64,000 nt of DNA from NCBI RefSeq assembly GCF_000772945.1, contig NZ_JPVN01000008.1, positions 62,001 to 126,000 on the forward strand, given 5' to 3'. The notes beneath the pieces are model-generated. The model worked only from the letters and a program-made list of their open reading frames with translations. It made no database searches and had not been told where the DNA came from. Made by a program: the position numbers and the translations under genes. The DNA is from Ureibacillus manganicus DSM 26584. GTDB lineage: Bacteria > Bacillota > Bacilli > Bacillales_A > Planococcaceae. This document shows, in pieces, positions 26,029-35,296 of the stretch; positions within the stretch are counted from its first letter, which is position 1; each line of letters opens with the position of its first letter.

Positions 26029-26931
26029 ATGAGTGCAGAAACGGTAACAAATGAAGTTGCTAAAGGAAGCAATTCAAGATTTGACTATAAACGTGCATGG
26101 TATAAGTTAAAGAAAAGTAAGTTAAGTTTAGTTGGTTTGTTTATTGTAGTTGGCGTAATATTTATGGCGATTTTTGCACCATGGATTGTACCTTATCCTG
26201 CAGATGCTACAGGTGCAACAATTGCCTTTGATAAAATGAATCAACCGCCGAGTTTAGAACACTTTTTTGGTACAGATGAAATAGGTCGCGATATTTTTAG
26301 TCGCGTTGTGTACGGTGCAAGAATTTCTTTAATGTTAGGTATATTGGTATTGGCTATTGCAATTGGCATTGGTGTCCCACTTGGATTGATAGCAGGTATT
26401 TGGGGGGGCAAAATTGGTGCTTTAATAATGCGTATTACTGATATTTTCTTAGCAATTCCTTCTCTTGTATTAGCTTTAGCTGTTGCAGCAATTTTAGAAC
26501 CTACATTGATTAATATTATGATCGCTATTTCATTCGGCTGGTGGCCATGGTTTACCCGATTAGTCTATGGTGAAGTGTTAAGCTTAAAGGATGAGCAATT
26601 TGTACTAGCGTCAGAGGGTCTAGGTGCAAGCAAGTGGCGTATTGCATTTATAGAAGTATTACCTAACTGTACTTCTACTATTATAGTAAAAGCTACGTTG
26701 GATATGGGATTTGTTATCTTAACTGGAGCAAGTTTAGGTTTCCTTGGCTTAGGAGCACAACCACCAACACCAGAATGGGGAACTATGATTGCAGAAGGAC
26801 GGGTATATTTACCTGAAATGTGGTGGCAAGCAACATTCCCTGGATTTGCAATTTTAGTTACAGTATTAGGTTTTAATTTATTAGGGGACGGGCTACGAGA
26901 TGTATTCGACGTACGTCTAGATGGAGAGTGA
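26029..26931 (+). CDS. ABC transporter permease (DppC type)
   Basis: 300 aa, six helices; N-terminal extension then LVGLFIVVGVIFMAIFAPWIVPYP and FGTDEIGRDIFSRVVYGAR, both classic for DppC/OppC. The coupling loop is GEVLSLKDEQFVLASEGLGA. Second half of the heterodimeric membrane channel; starts 11 bp after the DppB-type gene (GGGGGG RBS). Confidence 0.92.
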   Translation: MSAETVTNEVAKGSNSRFDYKRAWYKLKKSKLSLVGLFIVVGVIFMAIFAPWIVPYPADATGATIAFDKMNQPPSLEHFFGTDEIGRDIFSRVVYGARISLMLGILVLAIAIGIGVPLGLIAGIWGGKIGALIMRITDIFLAIPSLVLALAVAAILEPTLINIMIAISFGWWPWFTRLVYGEVLSLKDEQFVLASEGLGASKWRIAFIEVLPNCTSTIIVKATLDMGFVILTGASLGFLGLGAQPPTPEWGTMIAEGRVYLPEMWWQATFPGFAILVTVLGFNLLGDGLRDVFDVRLDGE

Positions 26932-26934
26932 TGA

Positions 26935-27942
26935 ATGATGAGTAAAGTTTTACTTAGTATTGAAGATTTGAAAGTTCACTTCACTTCCTACGAGGGAACG
27001 GCAAAAATTATTAATGGTGTAAATATTCATCTAAACGAAGGGGAAGTAATTTCTATCGTTGGTGAATCGGGTTGTGGTAAATCTGTTACAGTGCGTTCAA
27101 TATTAGGACTCGTACCGACACCACCAGCTAAATATGTAGGTGGCGAAATTCTCTTTGAAAATCGCAATATACTAAAGTTTACTAAAGATGAAATGCAAAA
27201 AATGCGAGGACAAGATATCTCGATGATTTTCCAAGATCCAATGACTGCTTTAAACCCTGTTTTTACAATAGGTGAGCAATTAATGGATGTATATATGTGG
27301 AAAGGTAAAAAGCGAAATATCCTGTCTAGAGTAAATAAAAAACTAAAGCAAGAAGCGTATAGCAGAGCGATAGAAGTATTAGAAAAAATGCGTATTCCTG
27401 ATCCTACTGCTATTATGAAACGTTATCCAGTTGAGTTAAGTGGGGGTATGCGTCAACGTATTGTCATTGCAATGGCTTTAATGCATACTCCGAAGTTATT
27501 AATAGCAGATGAACCAGGAACAGCACTTGATGTATCTGTACAAGATCAAATATTAATAGAGTTAAAACGCCTAGTTAAAGAAGAAGGAATCTCGATGATT
27601 TTCATCACGCATAACTTAGGTGTAGCAAGAATTATTAGCGATCGAGTTTATGTTATGTACGCTGGAGAAGTTGTAGAAGAAGGCGATGCTAAGACAATTT
27701 TTGAAGAATCTTATCATCCTTATACAAATGGTTTATTAGCATCGATACCAAAATTAGATGGTAGTATGGGCGATGGTATTGATGGTAGGATTCCTAATTT
27801 CTTGAATCCTCCAGTTGGTTGTCGATTCTATGACCGTTGTACAGAAAGAAAGAGCGTATGTAAAGACACAAGACCAGATTTAATAAACTTATTGAATAAA
27901 CGTAAAGTAGCTTGTCATCTATATTCGGAAGGGAGAAATTAG
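26935..27942 (+). CDS. ABC transporter ATP-binding protein (DppD type)
   Basis: 335 aa. Walker A GESGCGKS (residues about 43-50), Q-loop IFQDPMTALNP, signature LSGGMRQR, Walker B LLIADEPGTALD, H-loop ITHN. The C-terminal oligopeptide-transporter domain with a Cys cluster (CRFYDRC...C...C) is present and may bind an iron-sulphur centre as in DppD. Alternative start at 26938. Confidence 0.92.
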   Translation: MMSKVLLSIEDLKVHFTSYEGTAKIINGVNIHLNEGEVISIVGESGCGKSVTVRSILGLVPTPPAKYVGGEILFENRNILKFTKDEMQKMRGQDISMIFQDPMTALNPVFTIGEQLMDVYMWKGKKRNILSRVNKKLKQEAYSRAIEVLEKMRIPDPTAIMKRYPVELSGGMRQRIVIAMALMHTPKLLIADEPGTALDVSVQDQILIELKRLVKEEGISMIFITHNLGVARIISDRVYVMYAGEVVEEGDAKTIFEESYHPYTNGLLASIPKLDGSMGDGIDGRIPNFLNPPVGCRFYDRCTERKSVCKDTRPDLINLLNKRKVACHLYSEGRN

Positions 27943-27943
27943 A

Positions 27944-28954
27944 ATGTCCAATAATATGTTAGAAATTAATGGATTGAAAAAATATTTCCCTATTAATAAA
28001 GGCTTTTTTAAGAAAAAAGTAGGTGATGTAAAGGCAGTTGATGATATTTCATTTACGTTAGAACGAGGTACAACGTTAGCGATTGTTGGTGAATCTGGTT
28101 CCGGTAAAACAACATTAGCTAAAACGATAATGCGTTTTTATGATCCAACTGAGGGAACAATTAATTTTGATGATAGGGATATAACGAACATTGATCAAAA
28201 AGAATTAAAACTTTTAAGACAACAGATGCAAATGGTGCATCAGGATCCTTCAACATCATTAAATCCAAGGAAAAAAATTCGCGATATCCTAGAAGCGCCA
28301 CTATTAATTCATAAGGTTGGAAATAAACAACAACGAGAAGCTCGAATTCGTGAGTTAATTAACTTAGTAGAATTACCGGAAGAGTTCTTAAATCGAAATC
28401 CACACTCTTTGAGTGGTGGACAGAAGCAAAGGATTGGAATTGCTCGTGCACTTGCGCTAAATCCTAAATTAGTTGTGCTTGATGAACCTACATCTGCACT
28501 GGATGTATCTGTACAGGCAAAAATTATTACACTATTACGGGATCTACAAAAAAAGTTAAATTTAACGTACATATTCATCACACATGATTTAAGTTTAGTA
28601 CGAAATTTTGCAGATCAAGTAGCGGTTATGTATTTGGGGAGTGTGGTTGAGTACAGTGACGTTGAAACGCTTTATAATCACCCATTAAATCCGTATACAC
28701 AGTCGCTATTATCATCAATTCCTGTGGTAAATGAAAATGAATCCAAAATGCTGCCTAATAAGATCCCATTAGAAGGTGAGATTCCAAGTCCAACAAAGAT
28801 GCCAGAAGGATGTAAATTCCACACACGCTGTCCTTATGCTACAGAAAAATGTAAACAAAGGCCTGAATTAGAGATTACAAAGTATGGTTCAAGAGTGAGT
28901 TGTCATTTTGCAGAAGATATTTCAGAAGGAAAAGTAAAGGCGGGAATTAGATGA
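27944..28954 (+). CDS. ABC transporter ATP-binding protein (DppF type)
   Basis: 336 aa. Walker A GESGSGKTT, Q-loop VHQDPSTSLNP, signature LSGGQKQR, Walker B LVVLDEPTSALD. The C-terminal CKFHTRCPYATEKC cluster is again of the oligopeptide_HTH/FeS kind. Starts one base after the DppD-type stop and overlaps the next gene by the four bases ATGA, implying translational coupling. Confidence 0.92.
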   Translation: MSNNMLEINGLKKYFPINKGFFKKKVGDVKAVDDISFTLERGTTLAIVGESGSGKTTLAKTIMRFYDPTEGTINFDDRDITNIDQKELKLLRQQMQMVHQDPSTSLNPRKKIRDILEAPLLIHKVGNKQQREARIRELINLVELPEEFLNRNPHSLSGGQKQRIGIARALALNPKLVVLDEPTSALDVSVQAKIITLLRDLQKKLNLTYIFITHDLSLVRNFADQVAVMYLGSVVEYSDVETLYNHPLNPYTQSLLSSIPVVNENESKMLPNKIPLEGEIPSPTKMPEGCKFHTRCPYATEKCKQRPELEITKYGSRVSCHFAEDISEGKVKAGIR

Positions 28955-30042
28955 AAATAGATGAGTTAACAGTAGAAATAGTAGAAGCTATAGTTTTAGG
29001 TGGTTGTATCTTAGGCGGTGGTGGTGGTGGCTCAAGAATAGAAGGTGAGGAATTTGGTAAACTTGCGTTTCAGATGGGCGAACCGAAATTTATTCAACTT
29101 GATAGCTTGAATAGTGATGATGTGATTTTAACTGTTTCAGGTGTAGGTGCCCCAGCAGCAAAAGATCAGTATGTAAAACCATCAGATTACCTACAAGCTA
29201 TTGATATGTTAATAGATAGTTTAGAAAAACCACCAGTTGCTATTATGACAAATGAAAATGGAGGATTTGCAACTGTAAATGGTCTTATTCAGTCAGCTGT
29301 ATTAAATATACCCCTTTTAGATGCAGCTTGTAATGGACGTGCACATCCTACAGGTATTATGGGTTCTATGGGTTTAAATGAACTGAACGATTATACATCA
29401 ATACAAGTAGGTATTGGTGGGAAAAAAGGAACACCAGCACGTGTTGAATTGTTTGTGAAAGGCAGTTTAGAAACTTGTTCTAAAATGATTCGCCAAGGAG
29501 CTGTACAGGCTGGAGGATTAGTAACCGTTGCGCGTAATCCAGTTACAGCTAGCTATATTGAAAGGTTCGGAGCTGTCGGAGCTATCTCTCATGCATACGA
29601 GGTAGGTCAAGAGCTACTTAAAGGAGCGAATCCACAAGAGAAGGTTCAGAATGTTGCAACAGTTTTAGGTGGAGAAATCATTGTTGAAGGTAATGTAGAA
29701 AGCTTTGAACTTATTACAAAAGATGGCTTTGATTTAGGATCTTTCACTGTTAAAGCATCTGATGATGCGTATGATTTAACATTTTGGAATGAATATATGT
29801 CGATTGACCATAATGGCAAACGAATTTCTACTTTCCCAAATTTGATTATGACTTTTTCAAAAGAAACAGGATTACCTATTACTACTGCAGAATTAGAAGA
29901 AAATCATCCTGTTTATATTATCTCTGCACCATATCAAAACCTTAAACTTGGCCGAGGAATGTTTGTGGAAGATAATTATACAATTGTTGAAGAAGTACTT
30001 GGTATTGAAGTGAAAAAATATATCACAGAAATTTTTGAGTAG
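28951..30042 (+). CDS. DUF917-family protein (hydantoinase/thiohydantoin-desulfurase-like)
   Basis: 363 aa. DUF917 opens with the glycine-rich AIVLGGCILGGGGGGSRIEG (about residues 13-32) and has MTNENGGFATVNGLI and ACNGRAHPTGIMGSMG. The family is linked to the hydantoinase/oxoprolinase superfamily and includes S-methyl-thiohydantoin desulfurase. A ring-opening or isomerising hydrolase acting on the imported compound is a reasonable inference, not shown. ATGA overlap with the ATPase gene ties it to transport. Confidence 0.82.
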   Translation: MKIDELTVEIVEAIVLGGCILGGGGGGSRIEGEEFGKLAFQMGEPKFIQLDSLNSDDVILTVSGVGAPAAKDQYVKPSDYLQAIDMLIDSLEKPPVAIMTNENGGFATVNGLIQSAVLNIPLLDAACNGRAHPTGIMGSMGLNELNDYTSIQVGIGGKKGTPARVELFVKGSLETCSKMIRQGAVQAGGLVTVARNPVTASYIERFGAVGAISHAYEVGQELLKGANPQEKVQNVATVLGGEIIVEGNVESFELITKDGFDLGSFTVKASDDAYDLTFWNEYMSIDHNGKRISTFPNLIMTFSKETGLPITTAELEENHPVYIISAPYQNLKLGRGMFVEDNYTIVEEVLGIEVKKYITEIFE

Positions 30043-30056
30043 AAAAGGAGATTACT

Positions 30057-31004
30057 ATGACACTTAAACAAACTTTAGAGGTAATAGATATTATTGATAA
30101 TGGCTTTGTAACAGGGGCAGATGTGGCAAAGATTTTTGAAGGTTTTGAATTTGTTGAAACTAATGTACAAACGGTAAACGGAGAAAAAGGTTCTACGGAT
30201 TTTATTAAAATTATAATTAGAGGGACAGAAGGTAAGTTAGTAGGTGGTAATTCCCGCACAATGGGTATCGTTGGACGTCTTGGAGGAATTGGTGCTAGAC
30301 CATCGCGTATTGGTATGGTTTCGGATGCAGATGGCGCTGTGGCAGCAGTTAGTGCTGCTTTAAAATTAGCAGAGATGTCTACCAAAGGAGATCGTTTAAA
30401 AGGTGATGTAGTCATTACAACGCATATTTGTCCAGATGCCCCTACAGAACCACATTACCCAGTGGATTTTATGGGTTCACCTGTAGATATTTTAACAATG
30501 AATAGACATGAGATTACTAGTGATGTAGACGCTATTCTATCAATCGATACAACAAAAGGAAATGTTATTTTCAATCATAAGGGCATTGCTATATCTCCAA
30601 CAGTAAAAGAAGGTTATATACTAAAGTTTAGCCCAGATTTAGTTCGTATTTTAAGTATGACTACAGGTATAAATCCAGTAACATTTGCAATTACAACTCA
30701 AGATATCACACCATATGGTAATGATGTATACCACGTAAATAGTATTCTGCAACCAGCTGTAGCAACAGATGTTCCAGTGGTAGGAGTGGCAATTACTACT
30801 GAGTCAGCGGTACCTGGATGTGGTACTGGAGCAAGTCATGAAGTAGACATTGCCCAGGCTGCAAGATATGTGATTGAAGTGGCTAAAGAATTTACAGGTG
30901 GAACAGCTGAGTTTTACGATGCTCCAGAATTTGAACACTTAGTTAATTTGTACGGTTCTATGAAGCATCTACAAACTCTAGGTAACAAGTATGAAGAAAA
31001 GTAA
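30057..31004 (+). CDS. DUF1177-family protein
   Basis: 315 aa, AAAGGAG RBS. Recognisable by GGNSRTMGIVGRLGGIGARP-like text, THICPDAPTEPHYPVDFMGS and AVPGCGTGASHEVDIAQAAR. A His, Asp and Glu rich set (ThisCysProAspAla, Glu-Ser-Ala) hints at a metal-dependent hydrolase fold akin to M20/M42 peptidases, but this is inference. No member of the family has a function I can name. Its 3' end overlaps aroM-like by 14 bp. Confidence 0.78.
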   Translation: MTLKQTLEVIDIIDNGFVTGADVAKIFEGFEFVETNVQTVNGEKGSTDFIKIIIRGTEGKLVGGNSRTMGIVGRLGGIGARPSRIGMVSDADGAVAAVSAALKLAEMSTKGDRLKGDVVITTHICPDAPTEPHYPVDFMGSPVDILTMNRHEITSDVDAILSIDTTKGNVIFNHKGIAISPTVKEGYILKFSPDLVRILSMTTGINPVTFAITTQDITPYGNDVYHVNSILQPAVATDVPVVGVAITTESAVPGCGTGASHEVDIAQAARYVIEVAKEFTGGTAEFYDAPEFEHLVNLYGSMKHLQTLGNKYEEK

Positions 31005-31650
31005 TATTGGTGTTATTACAATAGGTCAATCTCCTCGAATTGATTTAGTGCCAGAAATGGAGAAGGTTCTTGGTACTCACTATTCTCTTATAGAAGCTGG
31101 AGCTTTAGATGATTTAACGTCTAGTGAAATACTTAAATTATTTCCAGACGAAGGTGAAACAACCTATGTTTCCAGATTGCGAAACGGTAGTTATGCAACA
31201 ATGGGGAAATCAAAAGTAGTGCCTTTATTACAAGAAAAAATAAATCAACTATCTTCTAAGGTAGAAGTAATTATAGTTCTATGTACAGGAACCTTTGAAA
31301 CGTTGGTTTCTGAAAAACCAATCATTTACCCAGACAAAATTTTGGATGGTGTTGTGCGAAGCCTCTTTAAAAATGAAAAAATAGGAATTGTTATTCCAAT
31401 AGAAGATCAGAAACATTCAATACTAGAAAAGTGGGATGGGTGTAATGTTTGTGCAATTGCAGCGAATCCCTATACAGAAAATGATATCGAGGATACGGTA
31501 GCCACTTTGAAAAGCGAAAATATTCAATGTATTGTATTAGACTGCATGGGATATAACGAACAACATAAACAACAAGCAATTTCTGCCTTGGGCGTTCCTG
31601 TCTTTTTACCACGTACGCTAGTTGCTCGTGTGGCAATGGAAATCTGTTAA
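30991..31650 (+). CDS. AroM-family protein (Asp/Glu racemase-like)
   Basis: 219 aa. The N-terminal NIGVITIGQSPRIDLVPEM is diagnostic for AroM. Two conserved cysteines, Cys98 in VLCTGTF and Cys185 in LDCMGYNEQ, sit where Asp/Glu/hydantoin racemases carry their catalytic pair. A cofactor-independent racemase or isomerase role for the pathway is inferred. The E. coli aroM gene (near aroL) has no established function either. Confidence 0.8.
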   Translation: MKKSNIGVITIGQSPRIDLVPEMEKVLGTHYSLIEAGALDDLTSSEILKLFPDEGETTYVSRLRNGSYATMGKSKVVPLLQEKINQLSSKVEVIIVLCTGTFETLVSEKPIIYPDKILDGVVRSLFKNEKIGIVIPIEDQKHSILEKWDGCNVCAIAANPYTENDIEDTVATLKSENIQCIVLDCMGYNEQHKQQAISALGVPVFLPRTLVARVAMEIC

Positions 31651-31666
31651 GAAATTGGAGAAACAT

Positions 31667-32581
31667 ATGAGTAAATTAACTGAGATTGTCCGAATGATAT
31701 TAAAAAATAATTTCGACCTTGCACCAGATGCAAAAATGTTAGTGCTTGGAGATACATCTAAAAGTGAATTAGCAAAAGATTTTTATGAGGCGTTACTGGA
31801 GCTAAATAAACAAGCATTTTATGTTGAAATGGCTGACCGTGAACGTTCTGGTGAAGAACCGCCACCGGAGATTGTTGAACTTTGGATGAAGCATTCAATT
31901 ATATTTTGCATTACAAAACATTCATTAACGCACACCAATGCTAGAAAAGCAGCTAATAAAGCGGGTATTCAAGTGATAACTATGCCTGGAATTACTGAAG
32001 ATATGTTTTTGAATGGAGCAATGAAGGCCGATTATATCCGTGTAGAGGTAGAAACGTTAGAAATGGCAGACAAATTAACAAAAGCTACACGTGTAACTAT
32101 TTTAACAGGTGATGGAAAATATAGTTTGGATGTGCCATTACAAGATAGAGTGGGTGTTCCGAGTACAGGTATTTTTAAATCAAGTAGTGCTTCTGGTAAC
32201 TTGCCTTCAGGTGAAGCATATATAGCACCTATAGAATATCAAGCTCAAGGAAAGATATTAATTACTGGCTCTATTGCTGGCATTGGTCTTGTAAGAAATC
32301 CTGTCTTATTAACTATTGTTGATGGACGGTTAGTAGAAGCTAGTGGAGAACAAGGCGATAAATTATTATCAATATTAGGTGATGGTGACGGGAGAATTCT
32401 ATGTGAGCTAGGTATAGGAACAAACCACGCTGCGCGTATCACAGGTCTAATTTTAGAAGATGAAAAAGCTTATGATAGCATCCATGTTGCATTTGGTTCA
32501 AACCATACATTTGGTGGTACAATCTCTACAAATGTCCATATCGATTGCGTAACAAGAGAACCAAAACTTATCTGGTATTAG
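31667..32581 (+). CDS. M29-aminopeptidase / NicX-like metalloenzyme
   Basis: 304 aa from the ATG at 31667 (TTGGAGAAA upstream); the frame extends to 31622 inside the preceding gene. C-terminal metal motifs fit the fold shared by M29 aminopeptidases and 2,5-dihydroxypyridine dioxygenase NicX: GIGTNHAARITG, FGSNHTFGGT and VHID (His about 291, Asp about 293). Could be a terminal peptidase or an Fe(II) ring-cleaving dioxygenase. Last gene of the operon; a terminator follows. Confidence 0.68.
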   Translation: MSKLTEIVRMILKNNFDLAPDAKMLVLGDTSKSELAKDFYEALLELNKQAFYVEMADRERSGEEPPPEIVELWMKHSIIFCITKHSLTHTNARKAANKAGIQVITMPGITEDMFLNGAMKADYIRVEVETLEMADKLTKATRVTILTGDGKYSLDVPLQDRVGVPSTGIFKSSSASGNLPSGEAYIAPIEYQAQGKILITGSIAGIGLVRNPVLLTIVDGRLVEASGEQGDKLLSILGDGDGRILCELGIGTNHAARITGLILEDEKAYDSIHVAFGSNHTFGGTISTNVHIDCVTREPKLIWY

Positions 32582-32603
32582 TACTAATTACTTTTAATAT
32601 AGT

Positions 32604-32648
32604 AGAACTAACAAAGGTGGGAAACCCTACCATGTTAGTTCTTTTTTA
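32604..32648 (+). terminator. operon terminator
   Basis: Two nested stems: AGAACTAACA / TGTTAGTTCT outside GGTGGG / CCCTACC, then T6. Confidence 0.9.
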
Positions 32649-32755
32649 TTATTGATTGTAAGATAGAAGGAATTTAAAAATCTATAGAAATATAAAATAT
32701 AGGAATCAAACTGATCGAGACAAGGATCGATGGGCATGTGAGGCTTAATTAATGG

Positions 32756-32796
32756 AAAAAGGAGTTCTAGCTAATAAATAGCATGAACTCCTTTTT
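32756..32796. terminator. bidirectional terminator
   Basis: AAAAAGGAGTTC pairs with GAACTCCTTTTT around a 23-base loop; probably ends the decayed minus-strand gene at 32880-33344 as well. Confidence 0.8.
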
Positions 32797-32879
32797 AATT
32801 TTATCTGGACTATAGTTAACCAGAAGCTGTTCTATGACCAATGGTTAACCTAGTTAAGATAGTTAACCTTTTCATAAAA

Positions 32880-33344
32880 TTAATCTATAAACCTGCCTCT
32901 TTCAATGTCCTCAATTTGAATGTCTATTACTTTCAAAATATTTTGGTGATCCCTTTTTAACGTTTTTAGTTCTTTATAGATTTGATTGAGAAGATCCTTT
33001 CGTGGGTAGTTTGTTCCCTTTCTTTTGGTATCACTTTTGGTTCTTCTAGTAATGTTGCATAAATAGCGTGTATTTTTCCTTAGTGAATTGATTCCAGAGA
33101 TGTTCTTTTTTCAGGTCAGAGGAAAATGTATTAATTCTCGTGTAGGGTTTTTCACTAATTCGTTAGTTTCTAAGCCTATGATTATTATGTCCGACAATTC
33201 AATGACAGAGAGTTGCTTCCGGCCCAAGTTTTTGCGATTAAATTTATCAATTGCATCCTCAATTTCACTTTTTCTTTCGCTAAAATCTGAAGGCACTTGA
33301 TTCGTAGGCGACGTAATTTTTAGCAGAATTTTGTACTTAAACAT
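32880..33344 (-). pseudogene. decayed minus-strand gene, interrupted
   Basis: From an ATG at 33344 (AAGGAG upstream) a 77-codon frame encodes MFKYKILLKITSPTNQVPS... and stops at 33111. Beyond the TGA, protein-like sequence continues in changing frames: IYATLLEEPKVIPKEREQ in one, then DLLNQIYKELKTLKRDHQ with IEDIERGRFID in another, ending at 32880. This looks like one gene of about 150 codons broken by a stop and frameshifts. Family unknown. If only the first part is real it is a 77-aa protein. Confidence 0.5.
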
Positions 33345-33517
33345 CTTTTTATACACTCCTTTGTTCTTGTTTGTTATAAGCGTATGCCGAAAAGTGGTAT
33401 CAGATAGAATCAAAGGATTAACGGATTGGTACCGAAGGGTTGAGCATGTGCTATATATCCTTAATATTCCAAAATGTTATAATATAACAAAACTGTATGT
33501 TGTTTGGTGGTGGCTTG

Positions 33518-33684
33518 ATGTATTCTAAAATAACGGATATTTATAAAATGCAAAAGCCCGAAGCTGAGATTGTTACGGTAAAACTGAAGTAACGCTGGAT
33601 TCATTTTTCGAAGAATTAAAGGAGCAGGTTAAGAAGGATTTTCTTTTGGTATTGATGAATGATTCTTTTATAGACGCTTTTTAG
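33518..33684 (+). pseudogene. frameshifted small gene
   Basis: ATG at 33518 with GGTGG upstream reads MYSKITDIYKMQKPEAEIVT and ends after 24 codons. Shifting frame around 33575-33588 continues TEVTLDSFFEELKEQVKKDF to TAG at 33682. The combined product of about 55 aa looks like one acidic helical protein with a single frameshift. Not recognised. Confidence 0.45.
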
Positions 33685-33693
33685 GAGTGGTAG

Positions 33694-34326
33694 ATGAATG
33701 AAAAAAAATTAATTATCGGAATGCTTTTATTCACGTTACTATTAATTTTAGGGTGCTCTAATAAAGAATTAGATACGATTCATGCAGAAAAAGAACACTT
33801 AACAAATGAGATTTCTTATTTGAAAGAGCTTATCACTGATAAAGATTAGGAAATCAGTTATTTAGAAGAAGTTTATTCAAAGAAAATCAATGAGTTGGCT
33901 GTAGCGACTAAAACTATAGAGATGGTGAGATGGTCAGCCATTGCGAGACTGGGTGATTATGATCACTCATTTTATGAATTAAAAGATATTTATAAGATCC
34001 ATTCCGACCACGAAATTAATGATGATTGGTATGTGATTAATGATGATTATTTTCAAATCGAATTATTAGAATTTGAAAATGCTAAGAAGGTAGACTTTTA
34101 TATTTTAAGAACAGAGTCAGACGAAGGCATCAATTTAGTATTTTCTGATACTGACTTTTCGGATGGTTGGTTCTATACAAATGAAAATATTAACATGGTT
34201 ATAAATAAACACAAGATATTATCTGGAAATTCTACGTTTGAACCTTATTTCATCATTTATACAGAAATCACGCTTGAGAATGGAGATGTCATAAGGACAT
34301 CAAAGTTACCGATTTATAATAAGTGA
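33694..34326 (+). pseudogene. lipoprotein gene with in-frame TAG
   Basis: ATG at 33694 (AGGAGTGG upstream) starts a lipoprotein signal (LLFTLLLILGC) and coiled-coil-like text (DTIHAEKEHLTNEISYLKEL). Codon 52 is TAG (33847-33849). The same frame then continues without interruption, ISYLEEVYSKKINELAV..., to 34326, for 210 codons in total. The C-terminal part (about 143 codons) looks like an exported beta-rich domain. Most simply a recent nonsense mutation. Readthrough or a sequencing error are the alternatives. Confidence 0.75.
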
Positions 34327-34341
34327 AATACCTTGATAATT

Positions 34342-34412
34342 ATTCAATTATAGGGGGCATTTAATAAGAAGGTGAACTGCCTCTTCTTATTAAAGTAAGG
34401 AAGTAGGAATGG
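34342..34412 (+). repeat. dispersed terminator element, copy 9 (degenerate)
   Basis: AATTATAGGGGGCATTTAAT..., with GGGGCA and TGCCTC pairing weakly; right end AAGGAAGTAGG. Confidence 0.55.
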
Positions 34413-34467
34413 AATAAAGTAAAAAGAATAGTTATATATAAATAGGAATATAAAGGGGCGACTGTTC

Positions 34468-34878
34468 GTGAAGAAATTGTTACCATATTTATGGAAGTTA
34501 GCCTGGGTTGTAGGTTTATTTTTATTAATAATCATCGGTTTTGATATTGAAAAACAAATACAATCGTACTCAGCATCCACTTTTAATATAGCACCTAATA
34601 TATGGGGTTTTTTTATAATTCATTTTATTTGGGGTATCTACTTATCTTTAATTCTTATAAAGAAATGGACTTTTCAAATTAACCTACCTTTACTTATTTG
34701 CGTATTCTTGCCTTGTGTTCTCTTTTCGCTCATTTTACCAATATCCGCTATTACATCAATGCACTTCCCATTCGGTGTATGGTTTTTAAATGTTATTCCT
34801 TCTGGTGTGATTGAAATTGTAGCAGGTTTAACATTTATGCTAAGCATTTTTAATAATATAAAAAGTGAAAGTAATTAA
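34468..34878 (+). CDS. four-TM membrane protein, unknown
   Basis: 136 aa, GTG start. Helices at about residues 9-25, 45-64, 74-95 and 105-128. No motif recognised. Bracketed by element copies 9 and 10. Confidence 0.65.
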   Translation: MKKLLPYLWKLAWVVGLFLLIIIGFDIEKQIQSYSASTFNIAPNIWGFFIIHFIWGIYLSLILIKKWTFQINLPLLICVFLPCVLFSLILPISAITSMHFPFGVWFLNVIPSGVIEIVAGLTFMLSIFNNIKSESN

Positions 34879-34898
34879 GTCATTTTGAGGGAATATTA

Positions 34899-34986
34899 TT
34901 GAACTAACGGAGGCGTTGATCCAAGAAGGATTCAACGCCCTTTTTATTGAACTAAACTTGTTTAACTAAAGGGATAGTAGAGTAAG
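34899..34986 (+). repeat. dispersed terminator element, copy 10
   Basis: Arms GGCGTTGATCC / GGATTCAACGCC, where both wobble pairs of copy 1 have become Watson-Crick; T5; right end TTTAACTAAAGGGATAGTAGAGTAAG is diverged. Confidence 0.85.
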
Positions 34987-35046
34987 AAGATAGGATTTTT
35001 GTTGTAGAAATATAGAACGGTATAAAAATTCAGAGGGGAGATTTGA

Positions 35047-35238
35047 ATGGAGTTATACATTGAACATTATGTTACGATCCTACTCTTAATTTCATTTGGC
35101 TTTTTTATTGTAATTACATCATGGTTTGCAGGAACAATTGAACCTTATAGAGATTTGCTATTAACTATTGCAGTCGTTCACTTTGTTATGTCAAAACTGA
35201 TAACTATAAAAAAGAATGAAGATAAACAAGAGAAATAG
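35047..35238 (+). CDS. 63-aa two-TM protein, paralogue A
   Basis: Two membrane helices (about residues 8-28 and 38-53) and a Lys-rich tail. It is about 90% identical to the product of 41041-41232; the leader DNA, GTAGAAAT and CAGAGGGG blocks included, is also shared. Unknown function. A right-end fragment of the dispersed element follows at 35240. Confidence 0.7.
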   Translation: MELYIEHYVTILLLISFGFFIVITSWFAGTIEPYRDLLLTIAVVHFVMSKLITIKKNEDKQEK

Positions 35239-35296
35239 TTATTGAACTAAAAGGGCAGGTTAGTTGAATATTTGATAAAATTGTCTTGGTGATTAT

